A stretch of DNA of 64,000 nt from assembly GCA_019637115.1 (NCBI GenBank), contig JAHBWH010000025.1:1-64000 (forward strand), given 5' to 3'. The notes beneath the pieces are model-generated. The model did not search any database. It had not been told where the DNA came from and saw only the letters and a program-made list of their open reading frames with translations. This stretch comes from Myxococcales bacterium (GTDB lineage: Bacteria; Myxococcota_A; Polyangia; Polyangiales; Houyiibacteriaceae). Every line of letters begins with the position of its first letter. Position 1 is the stretch's first letter. Positions 38,149-47,653 of this stretch are shown here, piece after piece. A program made the translations under genes and the position numbers.

Positions 38149-38847
38149 TCACTCCTCGCGCGGCTCTTCCGCGCTTCGGAACACGAACGGGTAATGGACC
38201 GTCACACGACCGCCCTCCTCGGGGGCGGGCAGCTCGACCGTGTAGAGCGTCTGCGTGAGGCACTCTTCGAGCAACGGGTGCCGCAGCTCGCTCTCGCTCA
38301 TCACCTCCGACTCCTCGACCACGCCGCCGAGGCCGGGCTCTCCACCGATGACGAAGCGCGCGACGAGCCGCCCCTGCGGAGCGGCCTCCCCTGCGCGCGC
38401 GGCGGACTCGCGCGTGAGGTCGTAGCACTCCCGCAAGAGCGGCTGCAGGTCGCGGATCGCGGTGCGAATGTACGTCGGGTCCAGTCGACCGAGGCGCTCC
38501 GTGTCCTCCTCGGGCGGGACGTGCACCGACGGCGGAGTCGCGCCCACGCGCGATCCGGGGGCGCCCGCGAGCTCCGCGCTCGCCTCGCGCACCCGGGCGT
38601 CCCGGGCCGCCTCGATCGCCGCGCGAAGGGCGGCCACCTCTTCGCGCGCCCGCCGCCGCACGCCCGCCAGCGGCTCCGGCTCGGTCGACGCCTCGAGGTT
38701 CGCGTCGCCCAACCCCGCGTCGAGCCATCCGGCGTCGAGCGACCCGCCCACCCCGCGGTCCACACCGACCTCGTCCTCTGGCGTACGCGCGAGCCAGAGC
38801 AAGGCGAGCAGGATCAGACCGATGGGGGCGAAATAGAGGCGGCGCAC
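38149..38847 (-). CDS. AgmX/PglI C-terminal domain protein
   Basis: A 232-residue membrane-anchored protein. GTG start at 38847 gives VRRLYFAPIGLILLALLWLA, an uncleaved anchor or signal. A variable linker is followed by a C-terminal domain with YIRTAIRDLQPLLRECYDLT, GRLVARFVIGGEPGLGGVV and EECLTQTLYTVELPAPEEGG. This matches the TonB-C-like domain seen in the myxobacterial AgmX/PglI group, in which Cys residues are conserved. In Myxococcus the group is linked to gliding motility and energy transduction, but this domain alone does not prove that role. A longer frame that enters the repeat island upstream is an artefact. Confidence 0.82.
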   Translation of the reverse strand: MRRLYFAPIGLILLALLWLARTPEDEVGVDRGVGGSLDAGWLDAGLGDANLEASTEPEPLAGVRRRAREEVAALRAAIEAARDARVREASAELAGAPGSRVGATPPSVHVPPEEDTERLGRLDPTYIRTAIRDLQPLLRECYDLTRESAARAGEAAPQGRLVARFVIGGEPGLGGVVEESEVMSESELRHPLLEECLTQTLYTVELPAPEEGGRVTVHYPFVFRSAEEPREE

Positions 38848-41800
38848 GCCATCAGCGTAGCAGCCACCGCGGGCCGCACCCTGCCCGTGGAGGGGGACGC
38901 GTTCGGGGTCGCGAGCCGGCCGAACCTTCCGGGCGCCCGGGGCCCGCGGCGGAGACCGCGGCCGCGACGGCGACCGCGGTTGGGTTCCGACGCTATCGTA
39001 CCCGCCGACGCTGTCGTACCCGTGGGTGAAGCGTTCACGTGGCGTGTCGTCGTTGGGGTGCCTGTGCGCGCGCACCCGTGGGTGAAGCGTTCGCGTTGCG
39101 TGTCGTGGTTGGGGGTCTGGTGCGGTCGCACCTTCCGGGGCCGGGGCCGCGACGGGGACCGGGACCGCGGCCGCGGTTGGGTTCCGGCGCTGTCGTACCC
39201 GCGGGCGAGGCGTTCGCGTGGCGTGTGGTGGGTGGGGTTGGATGGCGGTCGCACCTTCCGGGGCCGCGACGGGGGCCGGGACCGCGGCCGCGGTTGGGTT
39301 CCGGCGCTGTCGAACCCGCGGGCGAAGCGTTCACGTGGCGTGTCGTCGTAGGGGTGCCTGGCGCGCGTACCCGTGGGTGAAGCGTTCGCGTGGCGTGTCG
39401 TCGTTGGGGTCTGTGGGCGGGTCGCACCTTCCGGGGCCGGGGCCGCGACGGGGACCGGGACCGCGGCCGCGGTGGGGTTCCGGCGCTGTCGAACCCGCGG
39501 GCGAAGGGTTCGCGTGGCGTGTCGTCGTTGGGGTGCCTGGCGCGCGTACCCGTGGGTGAAGCGTTCGCGTGGCGTGACCGCGGCCGCGGCTGGGTTCGGC
39601 GCTGTCGAACCCGCGGGCGAAGCGTTCACGTGGCGTGTCGTCGCAGGGGTGCTTGGCGCGCGTACTCCGGTGAAGCGTCTGCGTGGCGGTCGTCGTTGGC
39701 CCCAGGGCGGTCGCGACCTTCCGGCCGGGCCACAGACGGACTGGACCGGCGGCTGCGGTGGGTTCCCGGCGTTGTCGAACCCGCGGGCGGCTGGTTCATG
39801 GCGCGTCGTCGCAGGGGTGCCTGGCGCGCGTACCCATAGGTGAAGCGTTTCATGGCGTGTCGTCGTTAGGTTCAGGGCGGTCAACCTTCCGGCCGGGCCG
39901 CGACAGGGACCTGACCGCGGCTATGTTGTTCGCGAGCTCGAACCCGCGGCGAAGACGTTCGCGCAGTGGTCGTCGCTGGGGGTCCTTTACGCGGGCGCAC
40001 ACTCCGCGGTCGAGGCGTCATGTTGTTTTGGCGTCGTCTAAGCTCGATCGGTCGCGTTTTCCGGCCGGGGCCAAAGACGGACTGGACCGCGGCTTCGGTG
40101 GGGTTCCCGGCGTTGTCGAACCCGCGGGCGAAGGGGTTCGCGTGGCGTGTCGTCGTTGAGGGTGCCTGGCGCGCGTACTCCGTGGGTGAGCACCGCGGCA
40201 GATGTTCGGCTGGGGTTCGGGGCGGGCGACCTTCTGGGTTGGGGCCGACGGGGACTGACCGCGGCCGCGGTGGGGTTCCCGGTTGTCGAACCCGCGGGCG
40301 AAGGGTTCGCGTGGCGTGTCGTCGTTAGGGCACGACGCGCGCGTAATTCGTGGGTGAAGCGTTCGCGTGGCGTGTCGTCGTTAGGTCTGTGGGCGGGGTC
40401 GCACCTTCTGGTCGGGCCGCGACGGGACTGGGACCGGCGGCTGCGGTGGGGTTCCGGCGTTATCGAACCTGGGCAGATGCAGAGCGCCGAGATGGTGACT
40501 ACGTTTCGTCTTGCTGCGTTCGTGCGCGTGGCGCGAGCAGACATCGAACCGGCCCGATCGCTTCGCGGCGTGCGCGGTGTGCGCTGCATTGCGCCAGCGG
40601 CGGTCGCGAGCTGGTATGCCATCGCGCAGACGCGGTCGGCGAGCGCGAGCGCGGCGTCCGCGCGCGCCGCTGCGTCGACGAAGCGCGGTCCCGCGCGGAC
40701 GCGCAAAGCGCCGCTGCGTTCATTGCTGAGCCGAGCGCGACCGCGAAGTGCGACCGACGCCGACCGTCGTCGCGCGCGCGTACCCGCGCGCCCGCTCAGA
40801 GTTTCGTCTAGGTCCGGGCGGACTCGACGTCTCGCGGAATCATGCACTCCGCGGATCGGCGTCCGTCTGGGTTGTGCGCGCGATTCCGCTTCTGAACCGA
40901 GCACGACGCTCATCGCCGCGCGCCGCAGTTGGTCCGCCAGCGCGCGGTCCCTCGATCGCGAGCCGCGGCAGCAGCGGTCCGAGAAGCGTGATCAGCCTCT
41001 CCGCGGAGACTTCGAGGGCGTGGAGGGTGACGGGCGTGGTCAGCGTTCAACCCACGCATGAAAAGAGGTGATGACAGCCGGAGAGCAGACGAAGTGAGCA
41101 AATCAGCCGGCTGGCGCACTCCTTTCTCCCCGGGGCTGACCACGCCCCGGCACCCCGAGCGCCCGGCGTCTCAATCCCCAGCGACTCCTCTTTCGCCGAG
41201 CGCCAGTTCTGACCTTCGACCCAACCACTGACCAACACCACGGAGATGAGTTCATCCTGCCGAACGAGCCCACCGCGCACCCCACCACCACGATGGTTTT
41301 GTCACCAGGTCGATCGAGACGGGAATCAACCCCCAACGACGACACATATCGCGCGAACGCCGCGCTCATTGCGGTACGACTGGCAATGAACTCTTACTGC
41401 GCCGCGGTCTCCGGCTCCTGTCGCGTTTCGGCCCCGGAAGGTGCGACCGCACCAGACCCCTAACCACGACACGCGGTCTTAAACGTCTTCTACTCCATGG
41501 GCTACACAGACGGAACCCCACCGGCGGCCATGTGTCCAATCCCCATCATTGCCCCACCCCGGAAGCAACCGCACCAGACCCCTAACCACGACATTGACAA
41601 ACATTAACTGCCCCACCCATACTGGTTGACGTCGGAACTCACTGATGCACGCGGTCTCAGCCTCGCTGCGCCCGATCCCCTGGGCGACCGCACCAACCCC
41701 AACTATTAACACGCAACGCTGAACGCCTCTGACGATATTAATCCATGACGGAACCCCAAACAACGACAACATAAAACATTTCACGATCGATGGCACACAC

Positions 41801-42476
41801 ATCGAACCCCTAACGACGATTATCGTCAGACGAACACGCCCGCGCGGGCGATTTGATTGAAGCGGCTTCGGAACCCCACCACGGTCGCGCGATTCCGGCC
41901 TCGCCCGGTCCTGGTCTTCTGGTACTGCAAGACTATCATTCAACTCTACCCACTACACATTGTCGCGTAAAACGTCACCTTATTATTACTTGATACAAAG
42001 CGTCGAAAACCCAAACCACGGCCGCGGTCCCGGCCCCCTGTCGCAGCCCCATCCCCAGCGGCGCAACTGCCATCCAACCCCACCCACCACACATTACGGG
42101 TGGTACGACCGTGATTTGGAACCCAACCATGACGCGGCCCCATCCCCATTCATAATTCCATTCAGTGGCGGCTTTTTCACATGGCTTGCATAATATTATC
42201 CAACTAACCACGACGAGCTATTGATGAACGCCGCCGCCACCGGGTACGACACTGATGGAACCCCGACTGATGACAATACCACGCGAACGCCTCGCCCGCG
42301 GGTACGACAGCGTCGGAACCCCACCGCGGCCGCGGTCCCGGCCCCCGTCGCGGCCCCGGAAGGTGCGGCTGCCGTTCACCCCCAACCACGAAGAGCACGC
42401 GAACGCCTCACCCGCGGATTCGACAGCGTCAGAACCAAACCCCTGCCCCGCAAGGCGCGACCGCCGAGCAGCCCCG
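38848..42476. repeat. Degenerate repeat island with inverted arms
   Basis: About 3.6 kb without a convincing gene. Forward units (about 38905-40475) combine an A segment GAAGCGTTCGCGTGGCGTGT with CGTCGTTGGGG and either a short B segment TGCCTGGCGCGCGTACCC or a longer C segment (TCGCACCTTCCGGGGCC followed by alternating CGACGGGG/CCGCGGCC). About fifteen A copies are visible, decaying rightward. From about 41380 to 42470 the units appear in the opposite orientation, mostly very degenerate and more AT-rich, with two cleaner copies near 42270-42430. The middle (40480-41380) is different and codes for nothing recognised. Noisy consensus or genuine decay are both possible. Confidence 0.85.
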
Positions 42477-43238
42477 CTAACGCCGGTCGCCCCCCGAACA
42501 TCGCACCGCTCCCTCCACCACGAGCTCGTCTCCTCCCGCGTGCACCCGGGCGCGTCCGCCTGGCCCCTGGAACGTGGCCTCGCGGAGCACGCCGTCCACA
42601 TCCATCGACAGGCTCCCGACTTGCAGCGCGAGCAGCCCCTCGGACGTCGCGCGCTCGGCTCGCACTCGCAGCACCCGCCAGGGGTTCTGCATCGCGATCC
42701 ACACCCGCCGCGGGCCGACCTCGAAGCGGATCGCGCGCAGGCCTCCGACCGTGTCGAGCGCGCGCTCCAGCGCGTGGTCGGGCTCGAGGAGTGCGAGCGT
42801 CTCGGCCTCGGCGTCGGCGAGGCCTTCGAGGGTCGCGCCGAGGGGCGCTGGCTCGAGCGCGACGCGGGTGACCGCTCCCTCACGCTCGAAGCGGACCTCG
42901 ACGTTCGCGAGGAGGTCGGCGGGCACCTCGCAGCGCCACGCGCCGAGCCGGATCTCGGCCTTCGCGCCCTCGACGCCGACCGCGCGCTCGTGCGCCTCGA
43001 GCGGCGGCGGGCTCGCGCCACACCCCAAGAGCGCGAGGATCGCGACGGGCGCGAGGATCGCGACGGGCGCGAGGATCGCGACGGGCGCGAGGATCGCGAC
43101 GCGCGCGACCAGCACCACGCGGAGCGCGACGGGCGCGAGGAGCACTGCGAGGAGCGCGGCGGGCGCGAGGAGCACCGCGCGGATCGCGACGGGCGCGAGG
43201 CGCGCCGCGTGGACGCCGCGGCCGTGGCGTGCACGCAT
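42477..43238 (-). CDS. Lipoprotein with minisatellite-extended hydrophobic leader
   Basis: A 253-residue protein with a lipobox (ILALLGC) at about residue 73. The leader is a long hydrophobic run in which VAILAP units repeat four times, encoded by an 18-base minisatellite. The mature part (ERAVGVEGAKAEIRLGAWRCEVPADL, LRAIRFEVGPRRVWIAMQNPWRVL) is beta-rich and of no family I can name. Start codons are ambiguous: GTG at 43241 overlaps the stop of the acyl-CoA synthetase gene, and ATG at 43238 follows immediately; both indicate translational coupling. A 73-residue signal is far above the usual 20-30 and may have arisen through repeat expansion; a later start would shorten it. Confidence 0.75.
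   Translation of the reverse strand: MRARHGRGVHAARLAPVAIRAVLLAPAALLAVLLAPVALRVVLVARVAILAPVAILAPVAILAPVAILALLGCGASPPPLEAHERAVGVEGAKAEIRLGAWRCEVPADLLANVEVRFEREGAVTRVALEPAPLGATLEGLADAEAETLALLEPDHALERALDTVGGLRAIRFEVGPRRVWIAMQNPWRVLRVRAERATSEGLLALQVGSLSMDVDGVLREATFQGPGGRARVHAGGDELVVEGAVRCSGGDRR
43033..43104. repeat. 18-base minisatellite within a signal sequence
   Basis: Four copies of GCGAGGATCGCGACGGGC (last copy with one change) encode VAILAP on the minus strand. Degenerate copies continue to about 43200. It lies in the leader of the 42477-43238 lipoprotein. Confidence 0.85.
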
Positions 43239-45106
43239 CACAGGCGCCGCGTGCCCGCCTCGAGCTCGGCCCAGCGCCCGGCGTCGAGCGGCAGGTAGCC
43301 CTCCGCGTCGCGCACGTAGAGGGGGTCGTCGACGGCGCGCGGGTCGACGCCGTCTCGGCGCAGCCCCGTCTTCTGCACCTTGAAGGTGCCCGTCGTGTCG
43401 AGCGCGGAGAGCAGGCGCACGAAGCGCGGCTGCGCGTAGCTCGGCAGCTCCTGGACCGTCCGCCAGAAGGCCTCGGCGTCGAAGCGCGCGCCCGGCTCGA
43501 GGACGAGCGCCGCGAGCCCCGCTTGGCCCTCGTTCCCAGGGACGTGCACGCCGACGACGGTCGCCTCGGCCACCCCAGGCGCGCTCGTCAGGACGTCCGC
43601 GACCTCCGCCGTCGACACGTTCTCCCCCTTCCAGCGGTACGTGTCGCCGACGCGGTCGACGAAGTAGAAGTAGTCGTCCTCGTCGTAACGCAGCAGGTCA
43701 CCGCTGCGGAAGTACCGGTCGCCCTTCACGAAGACGTCGGTCACGACCTTGCGCTCGCTCGCCTCGGCGTCCGTATAGCCGCGAAACTCCGACGCCGCGG
43801 TGAGCGGCCGCTCGGGCAGGCGCACGAGCAGCTCGCCGACCTCGCCCGGGCCACACTCGACGAAGCTCCCGCGCGCGTCGCGCACGTGCTCGCCGCGCTC
43901 GACGTCGTAGCGCGCGAGCGTCATCCAGCCCGTGCGCCGCAGCGGCACGTGGCCCACCGAGCCCACCTTTCCCGTGAGGTTCACGATGAAGCCGGGCGCC
44001 TCGGTCGCGGCGTAGAACTCGCGCACGTTCGGCAGGCCGAAGCGCTCGACGAACTGCGGCCAGACGTCTGGGCGCAGCCCGTTGCCGACGGCGATCCGCA
44101 GCGGGCTCGTCTTCTCGAGCGGGTCGGGCGGCGCGGCCACGAGGTAGCGGCAGAGCTCGCCGATGTAGATCATCGCGGTCGCGCCGTAGCGGTGGACGTC
44201 GGGCCAGAAGGCGCGCGCCGAGAAGCCGTCGCGGAGCGCCATCGGCGTGCCCGTGACGAGGCAGGCCCCGCCGCCGAGCATCAGCGCGCTCGCGTGATAG
44301 AGGGGCAGCACGCTGTAGAGCAGGTCGCCTCCGCCGAAGCCGAAGACGACGTGGCCGAAGCCCGCGCCCGCGAGGAGCGCTCGGCCGTGCGAGATTCGGC
44401 AGGGCTTGGGCAGGCCCGTCGTGCCGGAGGTGTAGATGTAGACGAAGTCCGCGTCGTCCCCGACCGGCACAGGCGCGAAGGGCTCCTCGGGCGCCGCCGA
44501 GAGCGCCGCGTCCGCGTCGTGCTCGCCGCCGCGGAGATCGCCCGCGCCGCCATAGACGAAGATCGGCGGCAGCTCGTGCCCAGCGTCGCGGAGCGCGCGC
44601 AGCGGCGCGAGCTTGGAGCGGTGCGCGACGAGCAGCCGCGAGCCCGCGCTCGTGATGGCGTGGTGGAGCGGGCGCCCCTCGAGGTGCGTGTTGAGCAAGG
44701 CGGTGGTGACGCCCGCGCGGCTGCCCCCGAGCACCCACCCGAAGTACTCCGGCGCGTTCGGGCCGAGGAGCGCCACGACCTCTCCGCGGCGCGCGCCCGC
44801 CCCGAAGAGCGTCCACGCGACGGCGGAGCAGCGCGCCTCGAGGTCGGCCCAGCTCCAGCGCGTGTCGTCCATTAAGAGCGCGAGGCCTCCCGGGTCGCGC
44901 GCGGCGTGGCGGCGCACCGAGGCCTCGAGGGTGTCGCCGAGCCAGGAGCGCACGAGCGCGGGCGCGGCGCCGCCGACCAGCGGGCCGAGCGCGCCCAACT
45001 CGGCGAGCCAGGCGGCGCGAAAATCCTCGCGCCAGATGCCGCGCGAGAGGTCGACCGCGGTCAACGTGAGCGCGCGGGCGGCGCGCAGCGGAGCCATGAG
45101 ATCCAT
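43238..45106 (-). CDS. Long-chain fatty-acyl-CoA synthetase, FATP type
   Basis: A 622-residue AMP-forming ligase of the ANL superfamily, in the FATP/FadD6-like very-long-chain acyl-CoA synthetase group. The P-loop motif is YIYTSGTTGLPKPCRISH; GNGLRPDVWPQF and EFYAATEAPGFIVN are FATP-type signatures; and the A8 motif is GDLLRYDEDDYFYFVDRVGDTYRWKGENVST, with the late catalytic Lys near GTFKVQK. It converts fatty acid, ATP and CoA to acyl-CoA in the cytoplasm or at the membrane. A hydrophobic or amphipathic N-terminus may associate with membrane. It is coupled to the downstream lipoprotein gene by a one- or four-base overlap. Confidence 0.93.
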   Translation of the reverse strand: MDLMAPLRAARALTLTAVDLSRGIWREDFRAAWLAELGALGPLVGGAAPALVRSWLGDTLEASVRRHAARDPGGLALLMDDTRWSWADLEARCSAVAWTLFGAGARRGEVVALLGPNAPEYFGWVLGGSRAGVTTALLNTHLEGRPLHHAITSAGSRLLVAHRSKLAPLRALRDAGHELPPIFVYGGAGDLRGGEHDADAALSAAPEEPFAPVPVGDDADFVYIYTSGTTGLPKPCRISHGRALLAGAGFGHVVFGFGGGDLLYSVLPLYHASALMLGGGACLVTGTPMALRDGFSARAFWPDVHRYGATAMIYIGELCRYLVAAPPDPLEKTSPLRIAVGNGLRPDVWPQFVERFGLPNVREFYAATEAPGFIVNLTGKVGSVGHVPLRRTGWMTLARYDVERGEHVRDARGSFVECGPGEVGELLVRLPERPLTAASEFRGYTDAEASERKVVTDVFVKGDRYFRSGDLLRYDEDDYFYFVDRVGDTYRWKGENVSTAEVADVLTSAPGVAEATVVGVHVPGNEGQAGLAALVLEPGARFDAEAFWRTVQELPSYAQPRFVRLLSALDTTGTFKVQKTGLRRDGVDPRAVDDPLYVRDAEGYLPLDAGRWAELEAGTRRL

Positions 45107-45141
45107 CGGGCGAAGGCTACCTCAGCCCGACCGGCGGCGCG

Positions 45142-45429
45142 TCAGCGGCCGCAGAAGGGCCGCGTGCCGTCTGCGCAGGTCGGGACGCCCGTCTCGCAGC
45201 TCGGCAGACCCGTCTGGCAAAGCACGGTGCCCTGGCCGCCGCCGAGGCAGGCCACGGGGCTCTCGTCCTCGTCGAGGCAGTCGGTGCTCGTGTCGACCTC
45301 GCTCGACTCGCCATCCACCGCGACCGTCACGCAGGCCGGCTGGCAGCCGTCGCCGTCGAGGCGAGCGGTCGTGTTGTCGCAAGCGAAGAGGGAGAACGCG
45401 AGAAGAAGAAGACCGAGCGAGCCACGCAT
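45142..45429 (-). CDS. Small Cys-rich lipoprotein
   Basis: A 95-residue lipoprotein starting at the ATG at 45429: signal peptide GSLGLLLLAFSLFAC, followed by DNTTARLDGDGCQPACVTVAV. It has about nine Cys after the lipid Cys, probably disulphide-bonded in the periplasm, and ends CADGTRPFCGR. No family is recognised. A much longer frame over it is a shadow of the amidase gene. It lies 35 bases downstream of the acyl-CoA synthetase start region, between it and the amidase. Confidence 0.7.
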   Translation of the reverse strand: MRGSLGLLLLAFSLFACDNTTARLDGDGCQPACVTVAVDGESSEVDTSTDCLDEDESPVACLGGGQGTVLCQTGLPSCETGVPTCADGTRPFCGR

Positions 45430-45476
45430 GAGGCGGCGGTCTAGCAGAATGTCGAAAACGTCAACAGGGGCCCGTG

Positions 45477-47003
45477 TCACTTTCGGGGGCGGCTGTGCGC
45501 ATCCTCCCGACGCGCCCCCGCATGCACGGGCGGGCGCCGGTCCTTCCACGGGCGCGCGGCCTCGAGCTGCGCGGCGAGGCGAAAGAGTGTCGCTTCGTCG
45601 CCGAAACGCCCGGTGAACATGGTCCCAATCGGCAGACCCGCGGCGTTCCAGAAGAGCGGGACGCTCATCGACGGCTGCCCCGTGAAGTTCGCGACTGGGG
45701 TGAAGGGGATGAACGCGAAGACCTCTCGCAGGGTGCGCTCGAGCAGCCCTGGCAGGCGCAGCGGCGCCCGCAGGTTCGCGGCCTTCACCAGGTCCTGAAG
45801 CTTGCCTTCGAGGCCCGCCGGGCGGAGCGCGCCGACCTTCAGCGGAGGCTGCCCGAGGGTTGGCGTGAGGATGACGTCGTAGCTCCCGAGCCGGTGCACG
45901 AGGCGGCGGCTCTCGGTCTGTAGGTCGCGCTGCGCGACGATGACGTCCTCGCCCGTGAAGAGCCGCCCCATCTGCGCGCCGAGCCACGTGGTGGTCTCGA
46001 AGTCCTTCGGGCGCGCCTTCTTCTTCAGCGCGCGCTCGCCCTCGACGATCTCGGCCGCCGTGTTCGCGGCGATCACGGTGAAGTAGGCCTTCGTGAGGTG
46101 CTCGGGGTCCGCGGCGGGGCGCACCTCTTCGACGTGGTGCCCGAGCTCGGAGAGGAGCTTCGCGGCGTCCTCGACCGCCGCGACGCAGTCGGCGTGCACC
46201 GAGCCGAGCATCGAGGGCTCCCAGTGGAAGCCGATCCGCAGACGCCCGGCGTCGCGGCCCACTTCGTCGAGGAACGGGCGCGCCACCGCGGGCGCGTGGT
46301 AGGGCGCGTAGGCCTCGGCGCCGAGGGTCGCGTCGAGGGCCGCCGCGCTGTCGCGCACGCTCCGGCTCAGGACGTGCTCGATCGCGTAGCCGCTCCAGCC
46401 TTCGCTCGAGCTCGGCCCGGTCGGCGTGCGCCCCCGCGTCGGCTTGAGCCCAAAGAGGCCGCAGCAGGACGCGGGGATTCGGATCGAGCCGCCCCCGTCG
46501 CCGCCATGCGCCATCGGCACGATCCCCGCGGCCACGGCGGAGCCGCTGCCGCCGCTCGAGCCTCCCGGCGTGTGCTCGGGGTTCCATGGGTTGCGCGCCG
46601 GGCCGTGCAGCTCGGGCTCGGTGACGGGCATGAGCCCCAGCTCGGGCGTCGCCGTCTTCGCGACGGCGACGAGGCCGGCGTCGACGTAGCGGCGGTAGAG
46701 CTCGGAGTCGCGCTCGGCGGGCGGCCCGTCGAAGAAGCGCGAACCGCTGCGCGTCGGCTGCCCCTTCACCGTCTGCAGGAGGTCCTTCAGCAAGAAGGGC
46801 ACGCCACCGAAGGGGCCGCGCGGCTCGCGCTCGCACGCCTGGCGGGCGTGGTCGTCCATGCGGTGGACGATGCAGCCGAGCTGCGGCGCGACGCGCTCGA
46901 TGCGGGCGATGCACTCCTCGACGAGCTCGCGGGGGCGGACGTCACCGCGGGCCACGAGCTCCGCGAGGCCGAGCGCGTCGTACTGGTCGTAGGCGTCGAA
47001 CAT
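45477..47003 (-). CDS. Amidase signature enzyme
   Basis: A 508-residue amidase-signature hydrolase. The catalytic Lys is in PFLLKDLLQT, and the Gly/Ser-rich signature TPGGSSGGSGSAVAAGIVP leads to HGGDGGGSIRIPASCCGLFG with the second and third triad Ser residues. The C-terminal region (FIPFTPVANFTGQPSMSVPLFW) is conserved in the family. It hydrolyses amide bonds. The true substrate (a nylon-oligomer-like, aryl or fatty amide) cannot be told from sequence, and GatA is unlikely since gatB/C are absent. ATG at 47003; a 26-residue basic, low-complexity C-terminal tail extends past the usual end. Confidence 0.92.
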   Translation of the reverse strand: MFDAYDQYDALGLAELVARGDVRPRELVEECIARIERVAPQLGCIVHRMDDHARQACEREPRGPFGGVPFLLKDLLQTVKGQPTRSGSRFFDGPPAERDSELYRRYVDAGLVAVAKTATPELGLMPVTEPELHGPARNPWNPEHTPGGSSGGSGSAVAAGIVPMAHGGDGGGSIRIPASCCGLFGLKPTRGRTPTGPSSSEGWSGYAIEHVLSRSVRDSAAALDATLGAEAYAPYHAPAVARPFLDEVGRDAGRLRIGFHWEPSMLGSVHADCVAAVEDAAKLLSELGHHVEEVRPAADPEHLTKAYFTVIAANTAAEIVEGERALKKKARPKDFETTTWLGAQMGRLFTGEDVIVAQRDLQTESRRLVHRLGSYDVILTPTLGQPPLKVGALRPAGLEGKLQDLVKAANLRAPLRLPGLLERTLREVFAFIPFTPVANFTGQPSMSVPLFWNAAGLPIGTMFTGRFGDEATLFRLAAQLEAARPWKDRRPPVHAGARREDAHSRPRK

Positions 47004-47039
47004 GGCGCGCGATGCTACACCAAGCGGCGACGCCGTCCT

Positions 47040-47456
47040 TCAGATCCGCGCGCAGGCCGCCCAGCCGAGCAGGTTGATGCCGATCAGCCCGAGGCCGATC
47101 AAGCCCCCGACGATCCCAGACACGATGAGCCCCACCTGCACACCTTGCGTGACGCCATCGGACGGCGTGCCCGTCACGCCGAGGCGGAGCGCGTGGAACG
47201 CCGCGAGCATCGAGACGACGCCGAGGATGAAGGGCACGACCAGGTTCACGTAAGGCACGCAGACGGTGACCAGCCCGAGGACGGCGACGAGCGGCGGGAC
47301 CGCGATCGCCTGCGTCACGCTCCGGCTGTGCACCTCGCGCAGCTCGACCGCGGCCTCGCACGACGCGCAGATGAGGCCGTTGCCCCCGTGGACCATCGTC
47401 CGAGCCGGGACCACGCGCCCGCACTGGGCGCACGCCTGCGTCTCGACCTCTCCCAT
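47040..47456 (-). CDS. Zinc-ribbon membrane protein
   Basis: A 138-residue protein with an N-terminal zinc ribbon (CAQCGRVVP ... CASCE) and two or three hydrophobic helices (VPPLVAVLGLVTVCVPYVN, LVVPFILGVVSMLAAF, LIVSGIVGGLIGLGLIG). The ATG at 47456 puts the ribbon at the N-terminus; upstream starts at 47474 and 47657 add basic, low-complexity residues. The combination of an N-terminal ribbon with a membrane region is common in uncharacterised bacterial proteins. Function unknown. Confidence 0.72.
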   Translation of the reverse strand: MGEVETQACAQCGRVVPARTMVHGGNGLICASCEAAVELREVHSRSVTQAIAVPPLVAVLGLVTVCVPYVNLVVPFILGVVSMLAAFHALRLGVTGTPSDGVTQGVQVGLIVSGIVGGLIGLGLIGINLLGWAACARI

Positions 47457-47653
47457 GGCGTCAGCATACGCCATCTCGGAGCGGATCTCCCCCAGCGGCC
47501 CGTTCGCTTCGAGTCCGTCGACGAACCGAGCCTCCGCGGTCTCTCGGAGCGCCTCCCATCCGCCCCCGACGAACCGCGCCTTCGCCTCTAAGCGCGTCCC
47601 ATCCGCCCTGCCACCTCCTACTTCCGCCCCACCGCGACGACTCCGCCGAACAC

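Noticed and set aside
40038-41061. Frames within the middle of the repeat island
   Set aside because: They begin or end in repeat units, lack a ribosome-binding site and resemble no protein family; codon bias does not match the neighbours.
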